Assembly: GCF_004102725.1 (NCBI RefSeq)
Contig: NZ_LHQS01000001.1
Span: 725,327 to 789,326, forward strand
DNA length: 64,000 nucleotides
Source of the DNA: Methanoculleus taiwanensis
GTDB taxonomy: Archaea > Halobacteriota > Methanomicrobia > Methanomicrobiales > Methanoculleaceae
Reading direction: 5' to 3'
In this document: one piece after another, positions 8,473 through 16,095 of the stretch
Layout: each line of letters opens with the position of its first letter
How positions within the stretch are numbered: the first letter of the stretch is position 1
Position numbers and translations under genes: made by a program
Notes under the pieces: model-generated
Database searches by the model: none
The model's input: only the letters and a program-made list of their open reading frames with translations
Told to the model about the DNA's origin: nothing

Positions 8473-9567
8473 ATGACTCCCGATGCCGCACAATTCAGTT
8501 CATCGCGCGAGTTCACGCTCGAGACCCTGGGGTGGGATGAGTCGCTTGCTTCTGCGTTTGAACGCTATCGGGATTCGTATACCCCGGGAAGGGTCTCAAG
8601 CCGGCATCGCACCACCTTTGCTATTATAACCGAGTCCGGATCCATGCAGGCCGGTATTTCCGGAGCACTCCGCCGTGTCGGCCGGATACCGGCAGTCGGG
8701 GATTTTGTCGTCCTGCACAGGCAGCCCGATACCGGAACCTCTATGATCGTGGATATTCTCCCGCGAAAGACGCTTTTTACCCGCGGTGTCCCCGGTAGAG
8801 ACGGGGATGACCAGGTGGTGGCTGCAAACATCGACACTGTCTTTATCGTGACCGCGGCCGGCGCCGACCTGAACCGCCACAGGCTCGAACGGTACCTGAC
8901 CCTCGTCCATGCATCGGGTGCAGAACCAGTGATCCTCATCAACAAGGCGGATCTTGCCATAGATCCCTCGACGCTCACGTCGGAGATTGCGCCCGTCGCC
9001 ACCGGAGTGCCGGTTATCACGCTCAGTGCCGTAACCGGATATGGCCTCTCGGCGCTCGATCCGTTTCTCCTGCCCGGCAGAACGGTTGCTCTTATCGGGT
9101 CGTCCGGGGTCGGGAAATCCACGTTGATCAATACTCTGCTGCAACGGACTGTGCAGGATACCGGCCGGGTGCGGGAGTCCGATGGGAAAGGTCGTCACAC
9201 AACCTCTGTTCGCCAGATGTTCATTCTCGAGAACGGCGCGCTGGTCATCGATAATCCGGGACTGCGCGAGGTCGGGATCGGCACCGCCGGTTCCGGCATG
9301 AACGACACGTTCCCGGAGATTCGGGAGCTGGCAGCCGGATGCCGGTTTTCGGACTGCCGGCACGAACATGAGCCGGGTTGTGCGGTCCGCGAAGCGGTCG
9401 CGGAGGGCCTTCTCTCACAGGATCGTCTTGAGAGTTATCTCATGCTCGCAAAAGAGCTCGAGTTTCAACAGGAAAAAGCCGAGATCGGGCTCGCCCGATC
9501 GGAGCGGAAACGGTGGAAAGAGATCAGCAAGGTGGCACGGGATATTCGCGGTACGAAAGAGCGATAG
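8473..9567 (+). CDS. rsgA: Ribosome small-subunit-dependent GTPase RsgA
   Basis: 364 residues with the circularly permuted G-motif order typical of RsgA/YjeQ. G4 is NKAD (157-160), then G1 GSSGVGKST (209-217), the switch-I-like GKGRHTT (238-244) and G3 DNPG (260-263). An N-terminal OB-fold region (about 40-105) precedes the GTPase. The C-terminal zinc site is Cys290, Cys295, His297 and Cys303. In bacteria RsgA checks late 30S maturation. A bacterial-type 30S GTPase in an archaeon suggests ancient transfer. ATG at 8473 with GAGGAGA 8 nt upstream. Transcribed alone. Confidence 0.92.
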   Translation: MTPDAAQFSSSREFTLETLGWDESLASAFERYRDSYTPGRVSSRHRTTFAIITESGSMQAGISGALRRVGRIPAVGDFVVLHRQPDTGTSMIVDILPRKTLFTRGVPGRDGDDQVVAANIDTVFIVTAAGADLNRHRLERYLTLVHASGAEPVILINKADLAIDPSTLTSEIAPVATGVPVITLSAVTGYGLSALDPFLLPGRTVALIGSSGVGKSTLINTLLQRTVQDTGRVRESDGKGRHTTSVRQMFILENGALVIDNPGLREVGIGTAGSGMNDTFPEIRELAAGCRFSDCRHEHEPGCAVREAVAEGLLSQDRLESYLMLAKELEFQQEKAEIGLARSERKRWKEISKVARDIRGTKER

Positions 9568-9781
9568 TACCTTTCCGGCCTCCTCAACCTTCCCTCGTAA
9601 GCGGCTCTTCGAAAAGAACGCCTTTCACTCTCTCCTGCACCGACGTTTCCGCTTTCGCGCTATCGGGAAAAGAGCAGCACCGATGGTATGGGACGAGCGA
9701 TCTCTCTGGAGAACCGGCACTGCCAACCCCGGACCTGAGAGTTACCGGAAACCGAATGAAACTCCGTTACGGGAATTGAAC

Positions 9782-9794
9782 CGAAAAACAGAAG
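9782..9794 (-). terminator. Oligo-T terminator after tRNA-Phe
   Basis: On the minus strand, directly beyond the 3' end of tRNA-Phe, the sequence reads TTCTGTTTTTCGG. The T5 run resembles an archaeal oligo-T termination signal; no hairpin is needed in archaea. Confidence 0.5.
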
Positions 9795-9868
9795 TGCCTC
9801 AGCCCGGATTTGAACCGGGGACAACCAGATCTTCAGTCTGGCGCTCTCCCGGACTGAGCTACTGAGGC
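9795..9868 (-). tRNA. tRNA-Phe (GAA)
   Basis: The reverse strand folds into a full cloverleaf. The acceptor stem GCCTCAG pairs with CTGAGGC and has discriminator A. The D arm is AGCTC...GAGCG. The anticodon stem CCAGA/TCTGG closes the loop CTGAAGA, giving anticodon GAA. The T arm is CCGGGTTCAAATCCGGG-like with the GTTCAAATC loop. No CCA is encoded and no intron is seen. It lies between rsgA and the DHH gene, on the opposite strand to both. Confidence 0.96.
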
Positions 9869-9896
9869 GTTGGATACTAATGTTGTCTGTCGTGCC

Positions 9897-9906
9897 TAAT
9901 AAATTC
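9897..9906 (-). promoter_or_regulatory. TATA box for tRNA-Phe
   Basis: The minus strand reads AATTTATTAG, centred about 33 nt before the 5' end of the tRNA. This fits an archaeal box A with a short 5' leader removed by RNase P. Confidence 0.55.
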
Positions 9907-9964
9907 TGTGATTCGTCACTCCTGCGTCACCCCGCATCATCCCGGAACCGACCGTGAAGACGTG

Positions 9965-9974
9965 CCTTTTTATC
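9965..9974 (+). promoter_or_regulatory. TATA box for the DHH phosphoesterase gene
   Basis: CTTTTTATCA is centred about 30 nt before ATG 10000. That predicts a leaderless or near-leaderless transcript and argues against the upstream ATG at 9982. Confidence 0.45.
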
Positions 9975-9999
9975 ACCTTGCATGCCGAAACTGGTACCA

Positions 10000-10974
10000 A
10001 TGGATAGGAGCGGCCGTGAACGGGATGGGAAAGAATCGAACCTGATGAAGGCACTCTCCGAACGGAGTCAGCATGTCGTTCATCTCACCCACAACGACCT
10101 TGACGCCGCCGGTGCCGATGCCATCCACCGGATACACTACGGCGATGTCTTCACGGTCTTCGCATCGGTGGGAAAGTTCCCCGGCCTCTTCGACGCGGTC
10201 GCGGGTGCCCCGGGCCGCGGCGACCTGATCAGCATATCCGATCTCGGTTACTTCAAGGATGTGGAGAAACGGATCAAGAAAGCCCGTTCGAACGGCTGGC
10301 GGATCGAGTGGCGGGATCATCACCGCTGGCGGGAGGAGGAAATCCGGTCGGTTGAGGGTATGGTTGACCTGCTCCGGGTCGATACCTCCGTCTGCGCCAC
10401 CGGCCTTGTCGCCCGCGACCTCGCGCCGGAGAACCCGACGGCGACGGAGATCGCGCGGGTGGTCTGCGACTACGACCTCTGGAAACACGAAGACCCGCGG
10501 TCGAAGGTGCTCGGGCAGGTGGTGATGCGCGGCCGGAGAAACCGGGATTACGTCCGCGACCGTCTTGCCGCCGGGGTCTTCTCCGACCCCCAGATCGAGC
10601 AGGAGTACGCCGCTATCGTCCGCGAGATGGAAGAGAACATCGAGAGCAGCCTCAAGCACGCGACGGTCTATACCGAGCCGTACCGGATCGTCTTTGCGCC
10701 CCTCTATGGCTATCCGAGCGAGACCGCCCATACGATCCGGGACACTCTCGACACCGAGATCGAGGTGATCGTCTCCCAAAACGGCCGGTTCTCCATCCGC
10801 TCCGTCCCGCCGATCAGTCACCTGATCGCCCGTGAGTTCGGCGGTGGTGGCCACCCGCACGCAGCAGGAGGCAGTTTCGAGTTCACCCTCCTCGACCGGA
10901 TCTCGTTCTGGCTCTTCAAGAAGAACAAGCACTACCGTTCGCTCGTCGAGGTCTCGGGCACTATCTCAGAATAA
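10000..10974 (+). CDS. DHH/DHHA1-family phosphoesterase
   Basis: 324 residues. The N-terminal DHH-type domain shows [14 protein letters not shown] (about 26-39; His/Asp metal ligands), SISDLGYF (about 76-83) and WRDHHRW (about 101-107, the DHH signature). The C-terminal DHHA1 domain ends in [13 protein letters not shown] (about 281-293), the substrate-phosphate binding glycine motif. Relatives hydrolyse oligonucleotides, pAp or cyclic dinucleotides, or act as single-strand exonucleases; which of these applies is unclear. ATG 10000 is preferred to 9982 because of the TATA spacing. The 3' end overlaps the convergent gene by 14 nt. Confidence 0.87.
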   Translation: MDRSGRERDGKESNLMKALSERSQHVVHLTHNDLDAAGADAIHRIHYGDVFTVFASVGKFPGLFDAVAGAPGRGDLISISDLGYFKDVEKRIKKARSNGWRIEWRDHHRWREEEIRSVEGMVDLLRVDTSVCATGLVARDLAPENPTATEIARVVCDYDLWKHEDPRSKVLGQVVMRGRRNRDYVRDRLAAGVFSDPQIEQEYAAIVREMEENIESSLKHATVYTEPYRIVFAPLYGYPSETAHTIRDTLDTEIEVIVSQNGRFSIRSVPPISHLIAREFGGGGHPHAAGGSFEFTLLDRISFWLFKKNKHYRSLVEVSGTISE

Positions 10975-11749
10975 ACGCCTCTTGCCCGAGGCTCTCCCAG
11001 TACATGGTGCAGTCCGCCGCGCAGTAGCCTCCCGCAAGGAGCGTATCCGGATCGAAGTATCCGGCCGCGTTCGTCAGATCGGTGCTCGTCGGATTGATCA
11101 GCACCAGACGGCGGATGGAGTACTCCTCGGCACGTTCGACCGCGAACGGGAGCTGCTCCGGGAGGATCGGAAGTTCGTTCTGGTATTCGAGCAGCAGTTC
11201 GAGATCGAACCGTTCAGGGTCTTTTGGGAAGAAGATGCACTTCTTCCCGGCGAGGCGTTCGAGCTCCGTCTCGTCCGCCGTATCGGTTATCATCACGTGC
11301 CCCTGCACGCCGCGGTCGCGCATCTCACGCATGAGGCGTGCCGTGAGGTCGGCAAGAAGCTCTTTAAAATCTTCAGGGTCCTCGATATAGCCGTCGGTGA
11401 CGCCGAGGAGGTGCGGGGCGGGTATTGCGACCCTGATGCCTTTCTTCCGTGCTACGAGTGCCGCTGCGTCCGCCGTAACCTCACGCGGGTCGATGCCGGG
11501 TTCATCGACCAGCACTCCTTCTTCGACCCCGATCAGGGCGCCGCGGAAACGCTCGCCGTAGAAGAGTCCACCGACGGTAGGAACCTCGATCGGCTGCTGG
11601 GCTGCAAGCGACGTCTCGAGTTTGTAGGTGAGAAGATCGCCCCCGCTCTTCCCCCGCCTCGCCGCTATCCATGCGGCAAGCTCTTCAATCGTGGGGGTGC
11701 CTACCTCGGAACCGTAGGATCGTACCGGGATATTCAGACGTTTCGCCAT
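10961..11749 (-). CDS. Conserved hypothetical protein (archaeal, unrecognised)
   Basis: 262 residues, soluble and acidic, with good coding character and an ATG start, but I cannot name the family. Notable segments are [42 protein letters not shown] and [19 protein letters not shown], plus a C-terminal Cys pair ([13 protein letters not shown]). The pattern of short strands ending in hydrophobic-AxP turns suggests an alpha/beta barrel or Rossmann-like enzyme. It is divergent from metG with only 42 nt between starts, so the two probably share a promoter region. Confidence 0.8.
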   Translation of the reverse strand: MAKRLNIPVRSYGSEVGTPTIEELAAWIAARRGKSGGDLLTYKLETSLAAQQPIEVPTVGGLFYGERFRGALIGVEEGVLVDEPGIDPREVTADAAALVARKKGIRVAIPAPHLLGVTDGYIEDPEDFKELLADLTARLMREMRDRGVQGHVMITDTADETELERLAGKKCIFFPKDPERFDLELLLEYQNELPILPEQLPFAVERAEEYSIRRLVLINPTSTDLTNAAGYFDPDTLLAGGYCAADCTMYWESLGQEAFILR

Positions 11750-11758
11750 GCGCTAGTA

Positions 11759-11768
11759 TCTTTATTAG
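11759..11768 (+). promoter_or_regulatory. TATA box for metG
   Basis: TCTTTATTAG is centred 29 nt before ATG 11792, consistent with a leaderless metG mRNA. CTTATACG on the opposite strand (about 11780-11787) could serve the divergent gene. Confidence 0.5.
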
Positions 11769-11791
11769 CATCGCCACCAGAACGTATAAGG

Positions 11792-13789
11792 ATGAGTGGT
11801 AAGCCGTTGCTGGTGACGTGCGGGCTCCCGTATACGAACGGACCCTGCCATATCGGGCATCTGCGGACGTACGTGCCTGCTGACTTTTATGTGCGGTATA
11901 TGCGTCGCGCCGGGGAAGATGTCGTCTTTATCTGCGGATCTGATAATCACGGGACACCTATCGTGATCAGTGCGGAGCAGGAGGGTTCGACGCCGCGCGA
12001 GCTCTCGGAGCGATACCACGACCACTTCGACTCGACGTTCAAGCGGATGCTGGTCGAGTTCGACCGGTTTGGCATGACGGACGATCCTGTCAACCATGAA
12101 ACGACGAAAGACCTGGTGCAGCGGCTCATCGACAGGGGCTACGTCTACCCGAAGACGATCAGCCAGAGTTACTGCCCCGACTGCAGCAGGTTCCTCCCCG
12201 ACCGCTACGTCGAAGGGATCTGCCCGCACTGCGGCGCCATCGCACGAGGCGACGAGTGTGATCAGGGGTGCGGCCAGCACCTCGAGCCGGGCGAGATCAG
12301 GGACGCCCTCTGCAAGGTCTGCGGGGCGAAGGCCGAGTTCCGCGACCAGGAGCACTACTTCTTCAAACTCTCCGAGTTTAAGGATTTCCTCCTCGAGTAC
12401 CTCCCCGACCTCCGGGGATCGTCGAACGCCCGGAACTACGCACTCGGGTGGGTCAAAGAAGCCCTCCACGACTGGTGCATCACCCGGACGCTCGAGTGGG
12501 GCGTCAAGTTCCCGGGAAGGGACGATCTCGTCGTCTACGTCTGGGTCGACGCACCGATCGGGTATATCTCGTTCACGAAGGAGTGGGCGGACCGCGTCGG
12601 TGCGGACTGGAAGGACTACTGGTGCGGTGACGATACCCGGGTCACGCACTTCATCGGTGGCGACATCATCTACCACCACTGCGTCTTCTGGCCTGCACTC
12701 CTGGAAGGCGCCGGCATGGATCTGCCGCACGCCGTCGTCGCAAGCGGGATGGTCACGATCGAGGGGAAGAAGTTCTCGAAGTCACGCGGCTATGTCGTCT
12801 GGACGAACGACGACTACCTGGAGCAGGGTCTCCCCGCAGACTACCTCCGCTACTATCTCCTTGCCTACACGAACCACACCAAGGAGCTCGACTTCTCCTG
12901 GAAGGTCTACCAGCAGCGGGTAAATAGCGAGCTCGTCGGGACACTCGGCAACTTCATCTACCGCACCATGCACTTCGCCGCGAAAGAGTTCGGCGGCGTC
13001 CCGGCGGTTCCGGCAGAGCCTGCCATCCTCGAGGAGATCGATCGCTCCTTCGCCGCCGTCGACCGGGCGATGCGGGAGTACGAGTTCAAGAATGTTGTCG
13101 ATGCGATGATGACGCTGGCGTCGTTCGGGAACGGTTACATCCAGAACAACGCGCCCTGGAAACTGATCAAGGAAGACCGGGCTGCGGCGGAGCAGGTGAT
13201 CGCAAACTGTCTCCAGCTCGTCAAAGCTCTCATCCTCGTCTTCGAGCCCCTCCTCCCCGAGACGGCGCAGCGGGCGTGGGAGATGCTCGGTTACGGCGAC
13301 GCCGCACAGGTTCACACGTTCGCGGAGGCGACGGAGCCTATCGGTGCGCGAACGCTTGAAAAGCCGGCGCCGCTCTTTGTCAAGATCGAGGACGACCGGA
13401 TAAGCGACCTCGAGACGCTCCTCGGCCAGCGTGTCGATGCGGCGAAGAAAGCCGCGGAGAAGAAGCAGGTAAAGACGGTTCCGATCGAGCTTTTCGGCGA
13501 GCTCGAGATCCGGGTCGCCCGCGTCATCACAGCAGAACCGATCAAGGGATCGAAGAAACTCTATAAACTGACGGTCGACCTCGGCGACGAACGCCGGCAG
13601 GTCGTGAGCGGGATCGCGCAGTTCTACTCGCCGGAAGAACTCATCGGGCAGGACGTCGCGATGATCGCAAACCTCGCACCGGCGAAGATCTTCGGTGTCG
13701 AGAGCCAGGGGATGATCCTCGCCGCCGGAGATGCGGCATCACTCCTCGTACCGCTCCGTCCGGTCAGCCCGGGGACACCGGTCCGTTGA
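11792..13789 (+). CDS. metG: Methionyl-tRNA synthetase
   Basis: 665 residues. The class I signature CHIGH is at 19-23 and KFSKS at about 327-331. A zinc-binding knuckle insertion with several CxxC pairs (SYCPDC, GICPHC, DECDQGC, CKVC) lies at about 130-185. The anticodon-binding helical domain follows. From about residue 562 there is a fused EMAP/OB-fold tRNA-binding domain (ELEIRVARV ... [11 protein letters not shown] ... NLAPAKIFG). It charges tRNA-Met for initiation and elongation. The open frame continues 320 codons upstream, but only the ATG at 11792 gives the canonical N-terminus. The 3' end overlaps the convergent secreted-protein gene by 26 nt. Confidence 0.97.
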   Translation: MSGKPLLVTCGLPYTNGPCHIGHLRTYVPADFYVRYMRRAGEDVVFICGSDNHGTPIVISAEQEGSTPRELSERYHDHFDSTFKRMLVEFDRFGMTDDPVNHETTKDLVQRLIDRGYVYPKTISQSYCPDCSRFLPDRYVEGICPHCGAIARGDECDQGCGQHLEPGEIRDALCKVCGAKAEFRDQEHYFFKLSEFKDFLLEYLPDLRGSSNARNYALGWVKEALHDWCITRTLEWGVKFPGRDDLVVYVWVDAPIGYISFTKEWADRVGADWKDYWCGDDTRVTHFIGGDIIYHHCVFWPALLEGAGMDLPHAVVASGMVTIEGKKFSKSRGYVVWTNDDYLEQGLPADYLRYYLLAYTNHTKELDFSWKVYQQRVNSELVGTLGNFIYRTMHFAAKEFGGVPAVPAEPAILEEIDRSFAAVDRAMREYEFKNVVDAMMTLASFGNGYIQNNAPWKLIKEDRAAAEQVIANCLQLVKALILVFEPLLPETAQRAWEMLGYGDAAQVHTFAEATEPIGARTLEKPAPLFVKIEDDRISDLETLLGQRVDAAKKAAEKKQVKTVPIELFGELEIRVARVITAEPIKGSKKLYKLTVDLGDERRQVVSGIAQFYSPEELIGQDVAMIANLAPAKIFGVESQGMILAAGDAASLLVPLRPVSPGTPVR

Positions 13790-14285
13790 TCAGGAACACC
13801 TGATCTATCCTGTTTTTCAGCGAACTCTGGTCGTAAACGACGATCCGCCACCGTCCGGCAGGCGAGAACGGGTGGGCGGCGGGAAGATAGGCGGCCGTAA
13901 AGACCATCTCCTGCTCGTCGGTGATCCAGTAGCCGGACACAGCTTCGTCATCTACGGGAAAACGGAAGATGTACGCGGTCTCCCCCGCGCCGAGCGTCGT
14001 GTTCCGGAGGATCGCGGTATGCACATCACGGAGCGTTCCTTCGGGGTCGATGAGGTAGATCCGGCAGTTCGTGAGGTTGATCGCGTTCTCTGTGCCGGAT
14101 ATGCGTACTACCGGTGTCCCGGCATATCCGGCGACGGTCTCAACCGGGAGGGGCAGTGCCGGGTCTGCGGCTGCAGTCTCCCCTCCCGGCACCAGGAGAC
14201 CTGCGGCTACGACGGTCATCAGCACTGCAGCTATGGTTATGGCAGAGATCGTCGCCGTCCCGGTGGAGATGGAGCCCCGTTTCAC
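13764..14285 (-). CDS. Secreted pilin-like or membrane-anchored protein
   Basis: 173 residues. A short basic start (MKRG) is followed by an uncharged 25-30 residue hydrophobic stretch (about 5-33). That fits an archaeal type IV pilin/class III signal peptide with cleavage after the Gly, or a simple membrane anchor. The rest is a beta-rich, extracellular-looking domain with N-glycosylation-type sequons (NLT near 71, NTT near 95). The family is uncertain. The prepilin peptidase and pilus ATPase genes at 21-27 kb could process and assemble it, but this is inference from signal shape only. ATG at 14285. Confidence 0.65.
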   Translation of the reverse strand: MKRGSISTGTATISAITIAAVLMTVVAAGLLVPGGETAAADPALPLPVETVAGYAGTPVVRISGTENAINLTNCRIYLIDPEGTLRDVHTAILRNTTLGAGETAYIFRFPVDDEAVSGYWITDEQEMVFTAAYLPAAHPFSPAGRWRIVVYDQSSLKNRIDQVFLINGPVSPG

Positions 14286-14349
14286 GAGCAGCCTGTGGGC
14301 GTCTTCTTATATTTGAAACTATGGGTGCAGCGGCGCAAAAGAGATGAAG

Positions 14350-14424
14350 CGGGCCTGGAGGGATTCGAACCCCCGACGTCCGGGTTAGAAGCCCGGCGCT
14401 ATGTCCTGGCTAAGCCACAGACCC
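14350..14424 (-). tRNA. tRNA-Arg (TCT)
   Basis: The reverse strand forms a cloverleaf. The acceptor GGGTCTG pairs with CAGGCCC (one T-G wobble) and has discriminator G. The D arm begins GGCTTAGCC. The anticodon stem CCGGG/CCCGG encloses CTTCTAA, giving anticodon TCT. The T arm is GGGGGTTCGAATCCCTC. No intron, and no CCA is encoded. Confidence 0.96.
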
Positions 14425-14436
14425 TTGCCTTGTTCC

Positions 14437-14466
14437 CATATAGATTAGGCCTCTGTGGTAATTAAT
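14437..14466 (-). promoter_or_regulatory. AT-rich promoter of tRNA-Arg
   Basis: Two TATA-like stretches precede the tRNA on the minus strand: CTATATGG (about 14437-14444) and GATTAATTAC (about 14457-14466). The farther one has the more usual spacing to the mature 5' end (about 37 nt including a leader). Confidence 0.4.
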
Positions 14467-14493
14467 CCTTTGAGTCCTGGCAAAAGGGGGGCG

Positions 14494-14886
14494 TCATCCT
14501 GCCCGGTAGCAGGACGACCTGACGATATCGACTTTTGTCGGTTTCCCCCAGTCCTGGCCCTCCACGCCGCGGGCGAGGGTCGATCCGGCGTATCTGACCT
14601 TGATCCGCGCCGACATACGTTCGCGCTCCTCAAAGTAGGCCGGATTGACGAACTCGACGAGCCGTTTCATGCTGATACTGAGTGCGAGGAGATCGACAAG
14701 GATCCCGGGATCGCCTTCGGAGAAGTCGTCCTGGTCGACCGAGGTCATGAAGACACATTCCCCCGTCGACGCCTCTGTCAGGGAGATGATGTTGTGGGCG
14801 CTCGATAACTCGATCGTGCGGGCCTTTCCGTTCTTGAGCTCTGCAATGACTGATGGTGAGATCCCGGTTAATGCTGTGCACATCAT
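14494..14886 (-). CDS. DUF473 family protein
   Basis: 130 residues from ATG 14886. The sequence fits the archaeal DUF473 family: ALTGISPSVIAELKNG, HNIISL, VFMTSVDQDD, YFEERERMSARIKVRY and GKPTKVDIV. The function is not established. It follows the PAC2 gene directly. A GTG at 14895 would overlap the PAC2 stop codon, but GGGTGA lies at a better distance from ATG 14886. The pair looks translationally coupled. Confidence 0.85.
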   Translation of the reverse strand: MMCTALTGISPSVIAELKNGKARTIELSSAHNIISLTEASTGECVFMTSVDQDDFSEGDPGILVDLLALSISMKRLVEFVNPAYFEERERMSARIKVRYAGSTLARGVEGQDWGKPTKVDIVRSSCYRAG

Positions 14887-14891
14887 GAGAA

Positions 14892-15611
14892 TCACCCGTA
14901 CATCGGCAGCTGCTGTTCCCGCCTCCCGGGCGCTGCTTCGGTCTTCTGTACCTGTTCGGCAATCTGTGCCATGGCCGCCTCGATCTCGACCGCCTGCTCG
15001 ACGAGCGGCTGCACGTCGAGGCCGAGGTTGTAGATCTTATTGAGCACCTCGATCGTCGAGGCCGATGCCCGCGGGTCGGGTGTGTTCACCGTCTCTCCGA
15101 GGAGCCCCATCGCCGGGATGCTACGGGTCTTGCACTCGGTGAGGACACTCGCCGCAATCCCCGAGATGCTGCCCATGGGCAGAATGATCGTATCGTCTGC
15201 AATCTTCTGCAGGGCGATCTCTGTCGTCGCCACCCCGAAGACACGCTTCTCGGGCTCGTTGGTGATGATGCCGGCGATAGTGACGATCTCCCGCAGGTTG
15301 TACTGGCCGAGCCAGTTCATGATCCCGTTTGCCACCTCGTAGCAGATCATCGGGTGGATCGGGACGTCCGAGACGATCGCGGCAAGATTGTTTTTTTCGT
15401 AAAGCCGTACCGGGGCGCTTATCACGCCCTTCGCCATGAGGGCGACCGGCGGAAAGTACTTGCTCGTAATCGATCCGATCTGCTCGAACTCCATCTGTTC
15501 GACCAGGTACTGCAGTGCGATACTGCCCACGAGACCACTGCCGGGAAAACCGATCAGCACCGTTTTTTCAGCGCTGCCGAGGTCCCTGGCGGTTACCTTT
15601 ATATCGTCCAT
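14892..15611 (-). CDS. PAC2-family protein (proteasome assembly chaperone-like)
   Basis: 239 residues. Family hallmarks are VLIGFPGSGLVGSIAL near residue 18, KYFPPVAL, SDVPIHP, GIITNEPE and PMGSISGIAASVL. PAC2 proteins are related to eukaryotic proteasome assembly chaperones. In archaea they are presumed to assist 20S proteasome assembly, though direct evidence is thin. The C-terminal tail (about 200-239) is a charged helix. ATG start at 15611. It is the first gene of a two-gene unit with DUF473. Confidence 0.9.
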   Translation of the reverse strand: MDDIKVTARDLGSAEKTVLIGFPGSGLVGSIALQYLVEQMEFEQIGSITSKYFPPVALMAKGVISAPVRLYEKNNLAAIVSDVPIHPMICYEVANGIMNWLGQYNLREIVTIAGIITNEPEKRVFGVATTEIALQKIADDTIILPMGSISGIAASVLTECKTRSIPAMGLLGETVNTPDPRASASTIEVLNKIYNLGLDVQPLVEQAVEIEAAMAQIAEQVQKTEAAPGRREQQLPMYG

Positions 15612-15637
15612 ACGCTCACATCCCTCCCCGTCGGATT

Positions 15638-15647
15638 AGTTTAACAT
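15638..15647 (+). promoter_or_regulatory. TATA box for the DUF5611 gene
   Basis: AGTTTAACAT is centred 30 nt before ATG 15672 and 12 nt before the alternative ATG 15654, which favours the downstream start. Confidence 0.4.
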
Positions 15648-15671
15648 AGCTGGATGTCCCTTAAAAATATT

Positions 15672-15989
15672 ATGCAAGAGTACTCGATAAAGCGAGGATA
15701 CGGTAAAAATCTCGAAGAAAACATGATCCAGAGTCTCCGGGATCAGTTCGGGGTGGAGCCCGAAGAGTCCGGCGGCCACTATACCATCGCCTTCGGTGCC
15801 CTGCAGCGTCTCGAGGTCTGGACCGGGGAGAAGGGCAAGACACTGATCGTCGATACGGAGTCGAATGCGGATGTGGACGATGAGACGATCATCGAGACGA
15901 ACCGCCGGTTCCGGAAGTATCTCGAGCAGGTAACCGGATACAACTCGAAAGAGCGTGCAAAAAAGGCAAAGAAGGCTATTGAGGACTGA
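15672..15989 (+). CDS. DUF5611 family small protein
   Basis: 105 residues from ATG 15672 (MQEYSIKRGYGKN). An upstream in-frame ATG at 15654 would add six residues, but the TATA-like element at 15638-15647 would then sit too close. Conserved parts are the MQEY-KRG start, HYTIAFGALQRLEVW and IIETNRRFRKYLEQVTGY. The C-terminal lysine-rich helix (KERAKKAKKAIED) is typical of the family. Its function is unknown. It is divergent from PAC2 and is not in an operon. Confidence 0.82.
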   Translation: MQEYSIKRGYGKNLEENMIQSLRDQFGVEPEESGGHYTIAFGALQRLEVWTGEKGKTLIVDTESNADVDDETIIETNRRFRKYLEQVTGYNSKERAKKAKKAIED

Positions 15990-16078
15990 TAGCCGCAAGA
16001 ACATCTCTTTCCTTCGTTTCTTTCATCGATCCTGGCGGCCATCGCTTCTCTCACCTGCCGTGAGGGATGCACCGCGAG

Positions 16079-16085
16079 AAAAAAA
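16079..16085 (-). terminator. Oligo-T terminator of the leuS operon
   Basis: The minus strand shows T7 about 10 nt after the leuS stop codon, a typical archaeal U-tract terminator for the peptidase-hisI-PIN ATPase-leuS operon. Confidence 0.55.
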
Positions 16086-16095
16086 GAATTGTTCC

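Noticed and set aside
10832-11791. 320-codon in-frame extension upstream of metG
   Set aside because: It runs antisense through the 262-residue gene and the DHH gene end; the canonical MetRS N-terminus starts at ATG 11792, and a TATA box fits that start.
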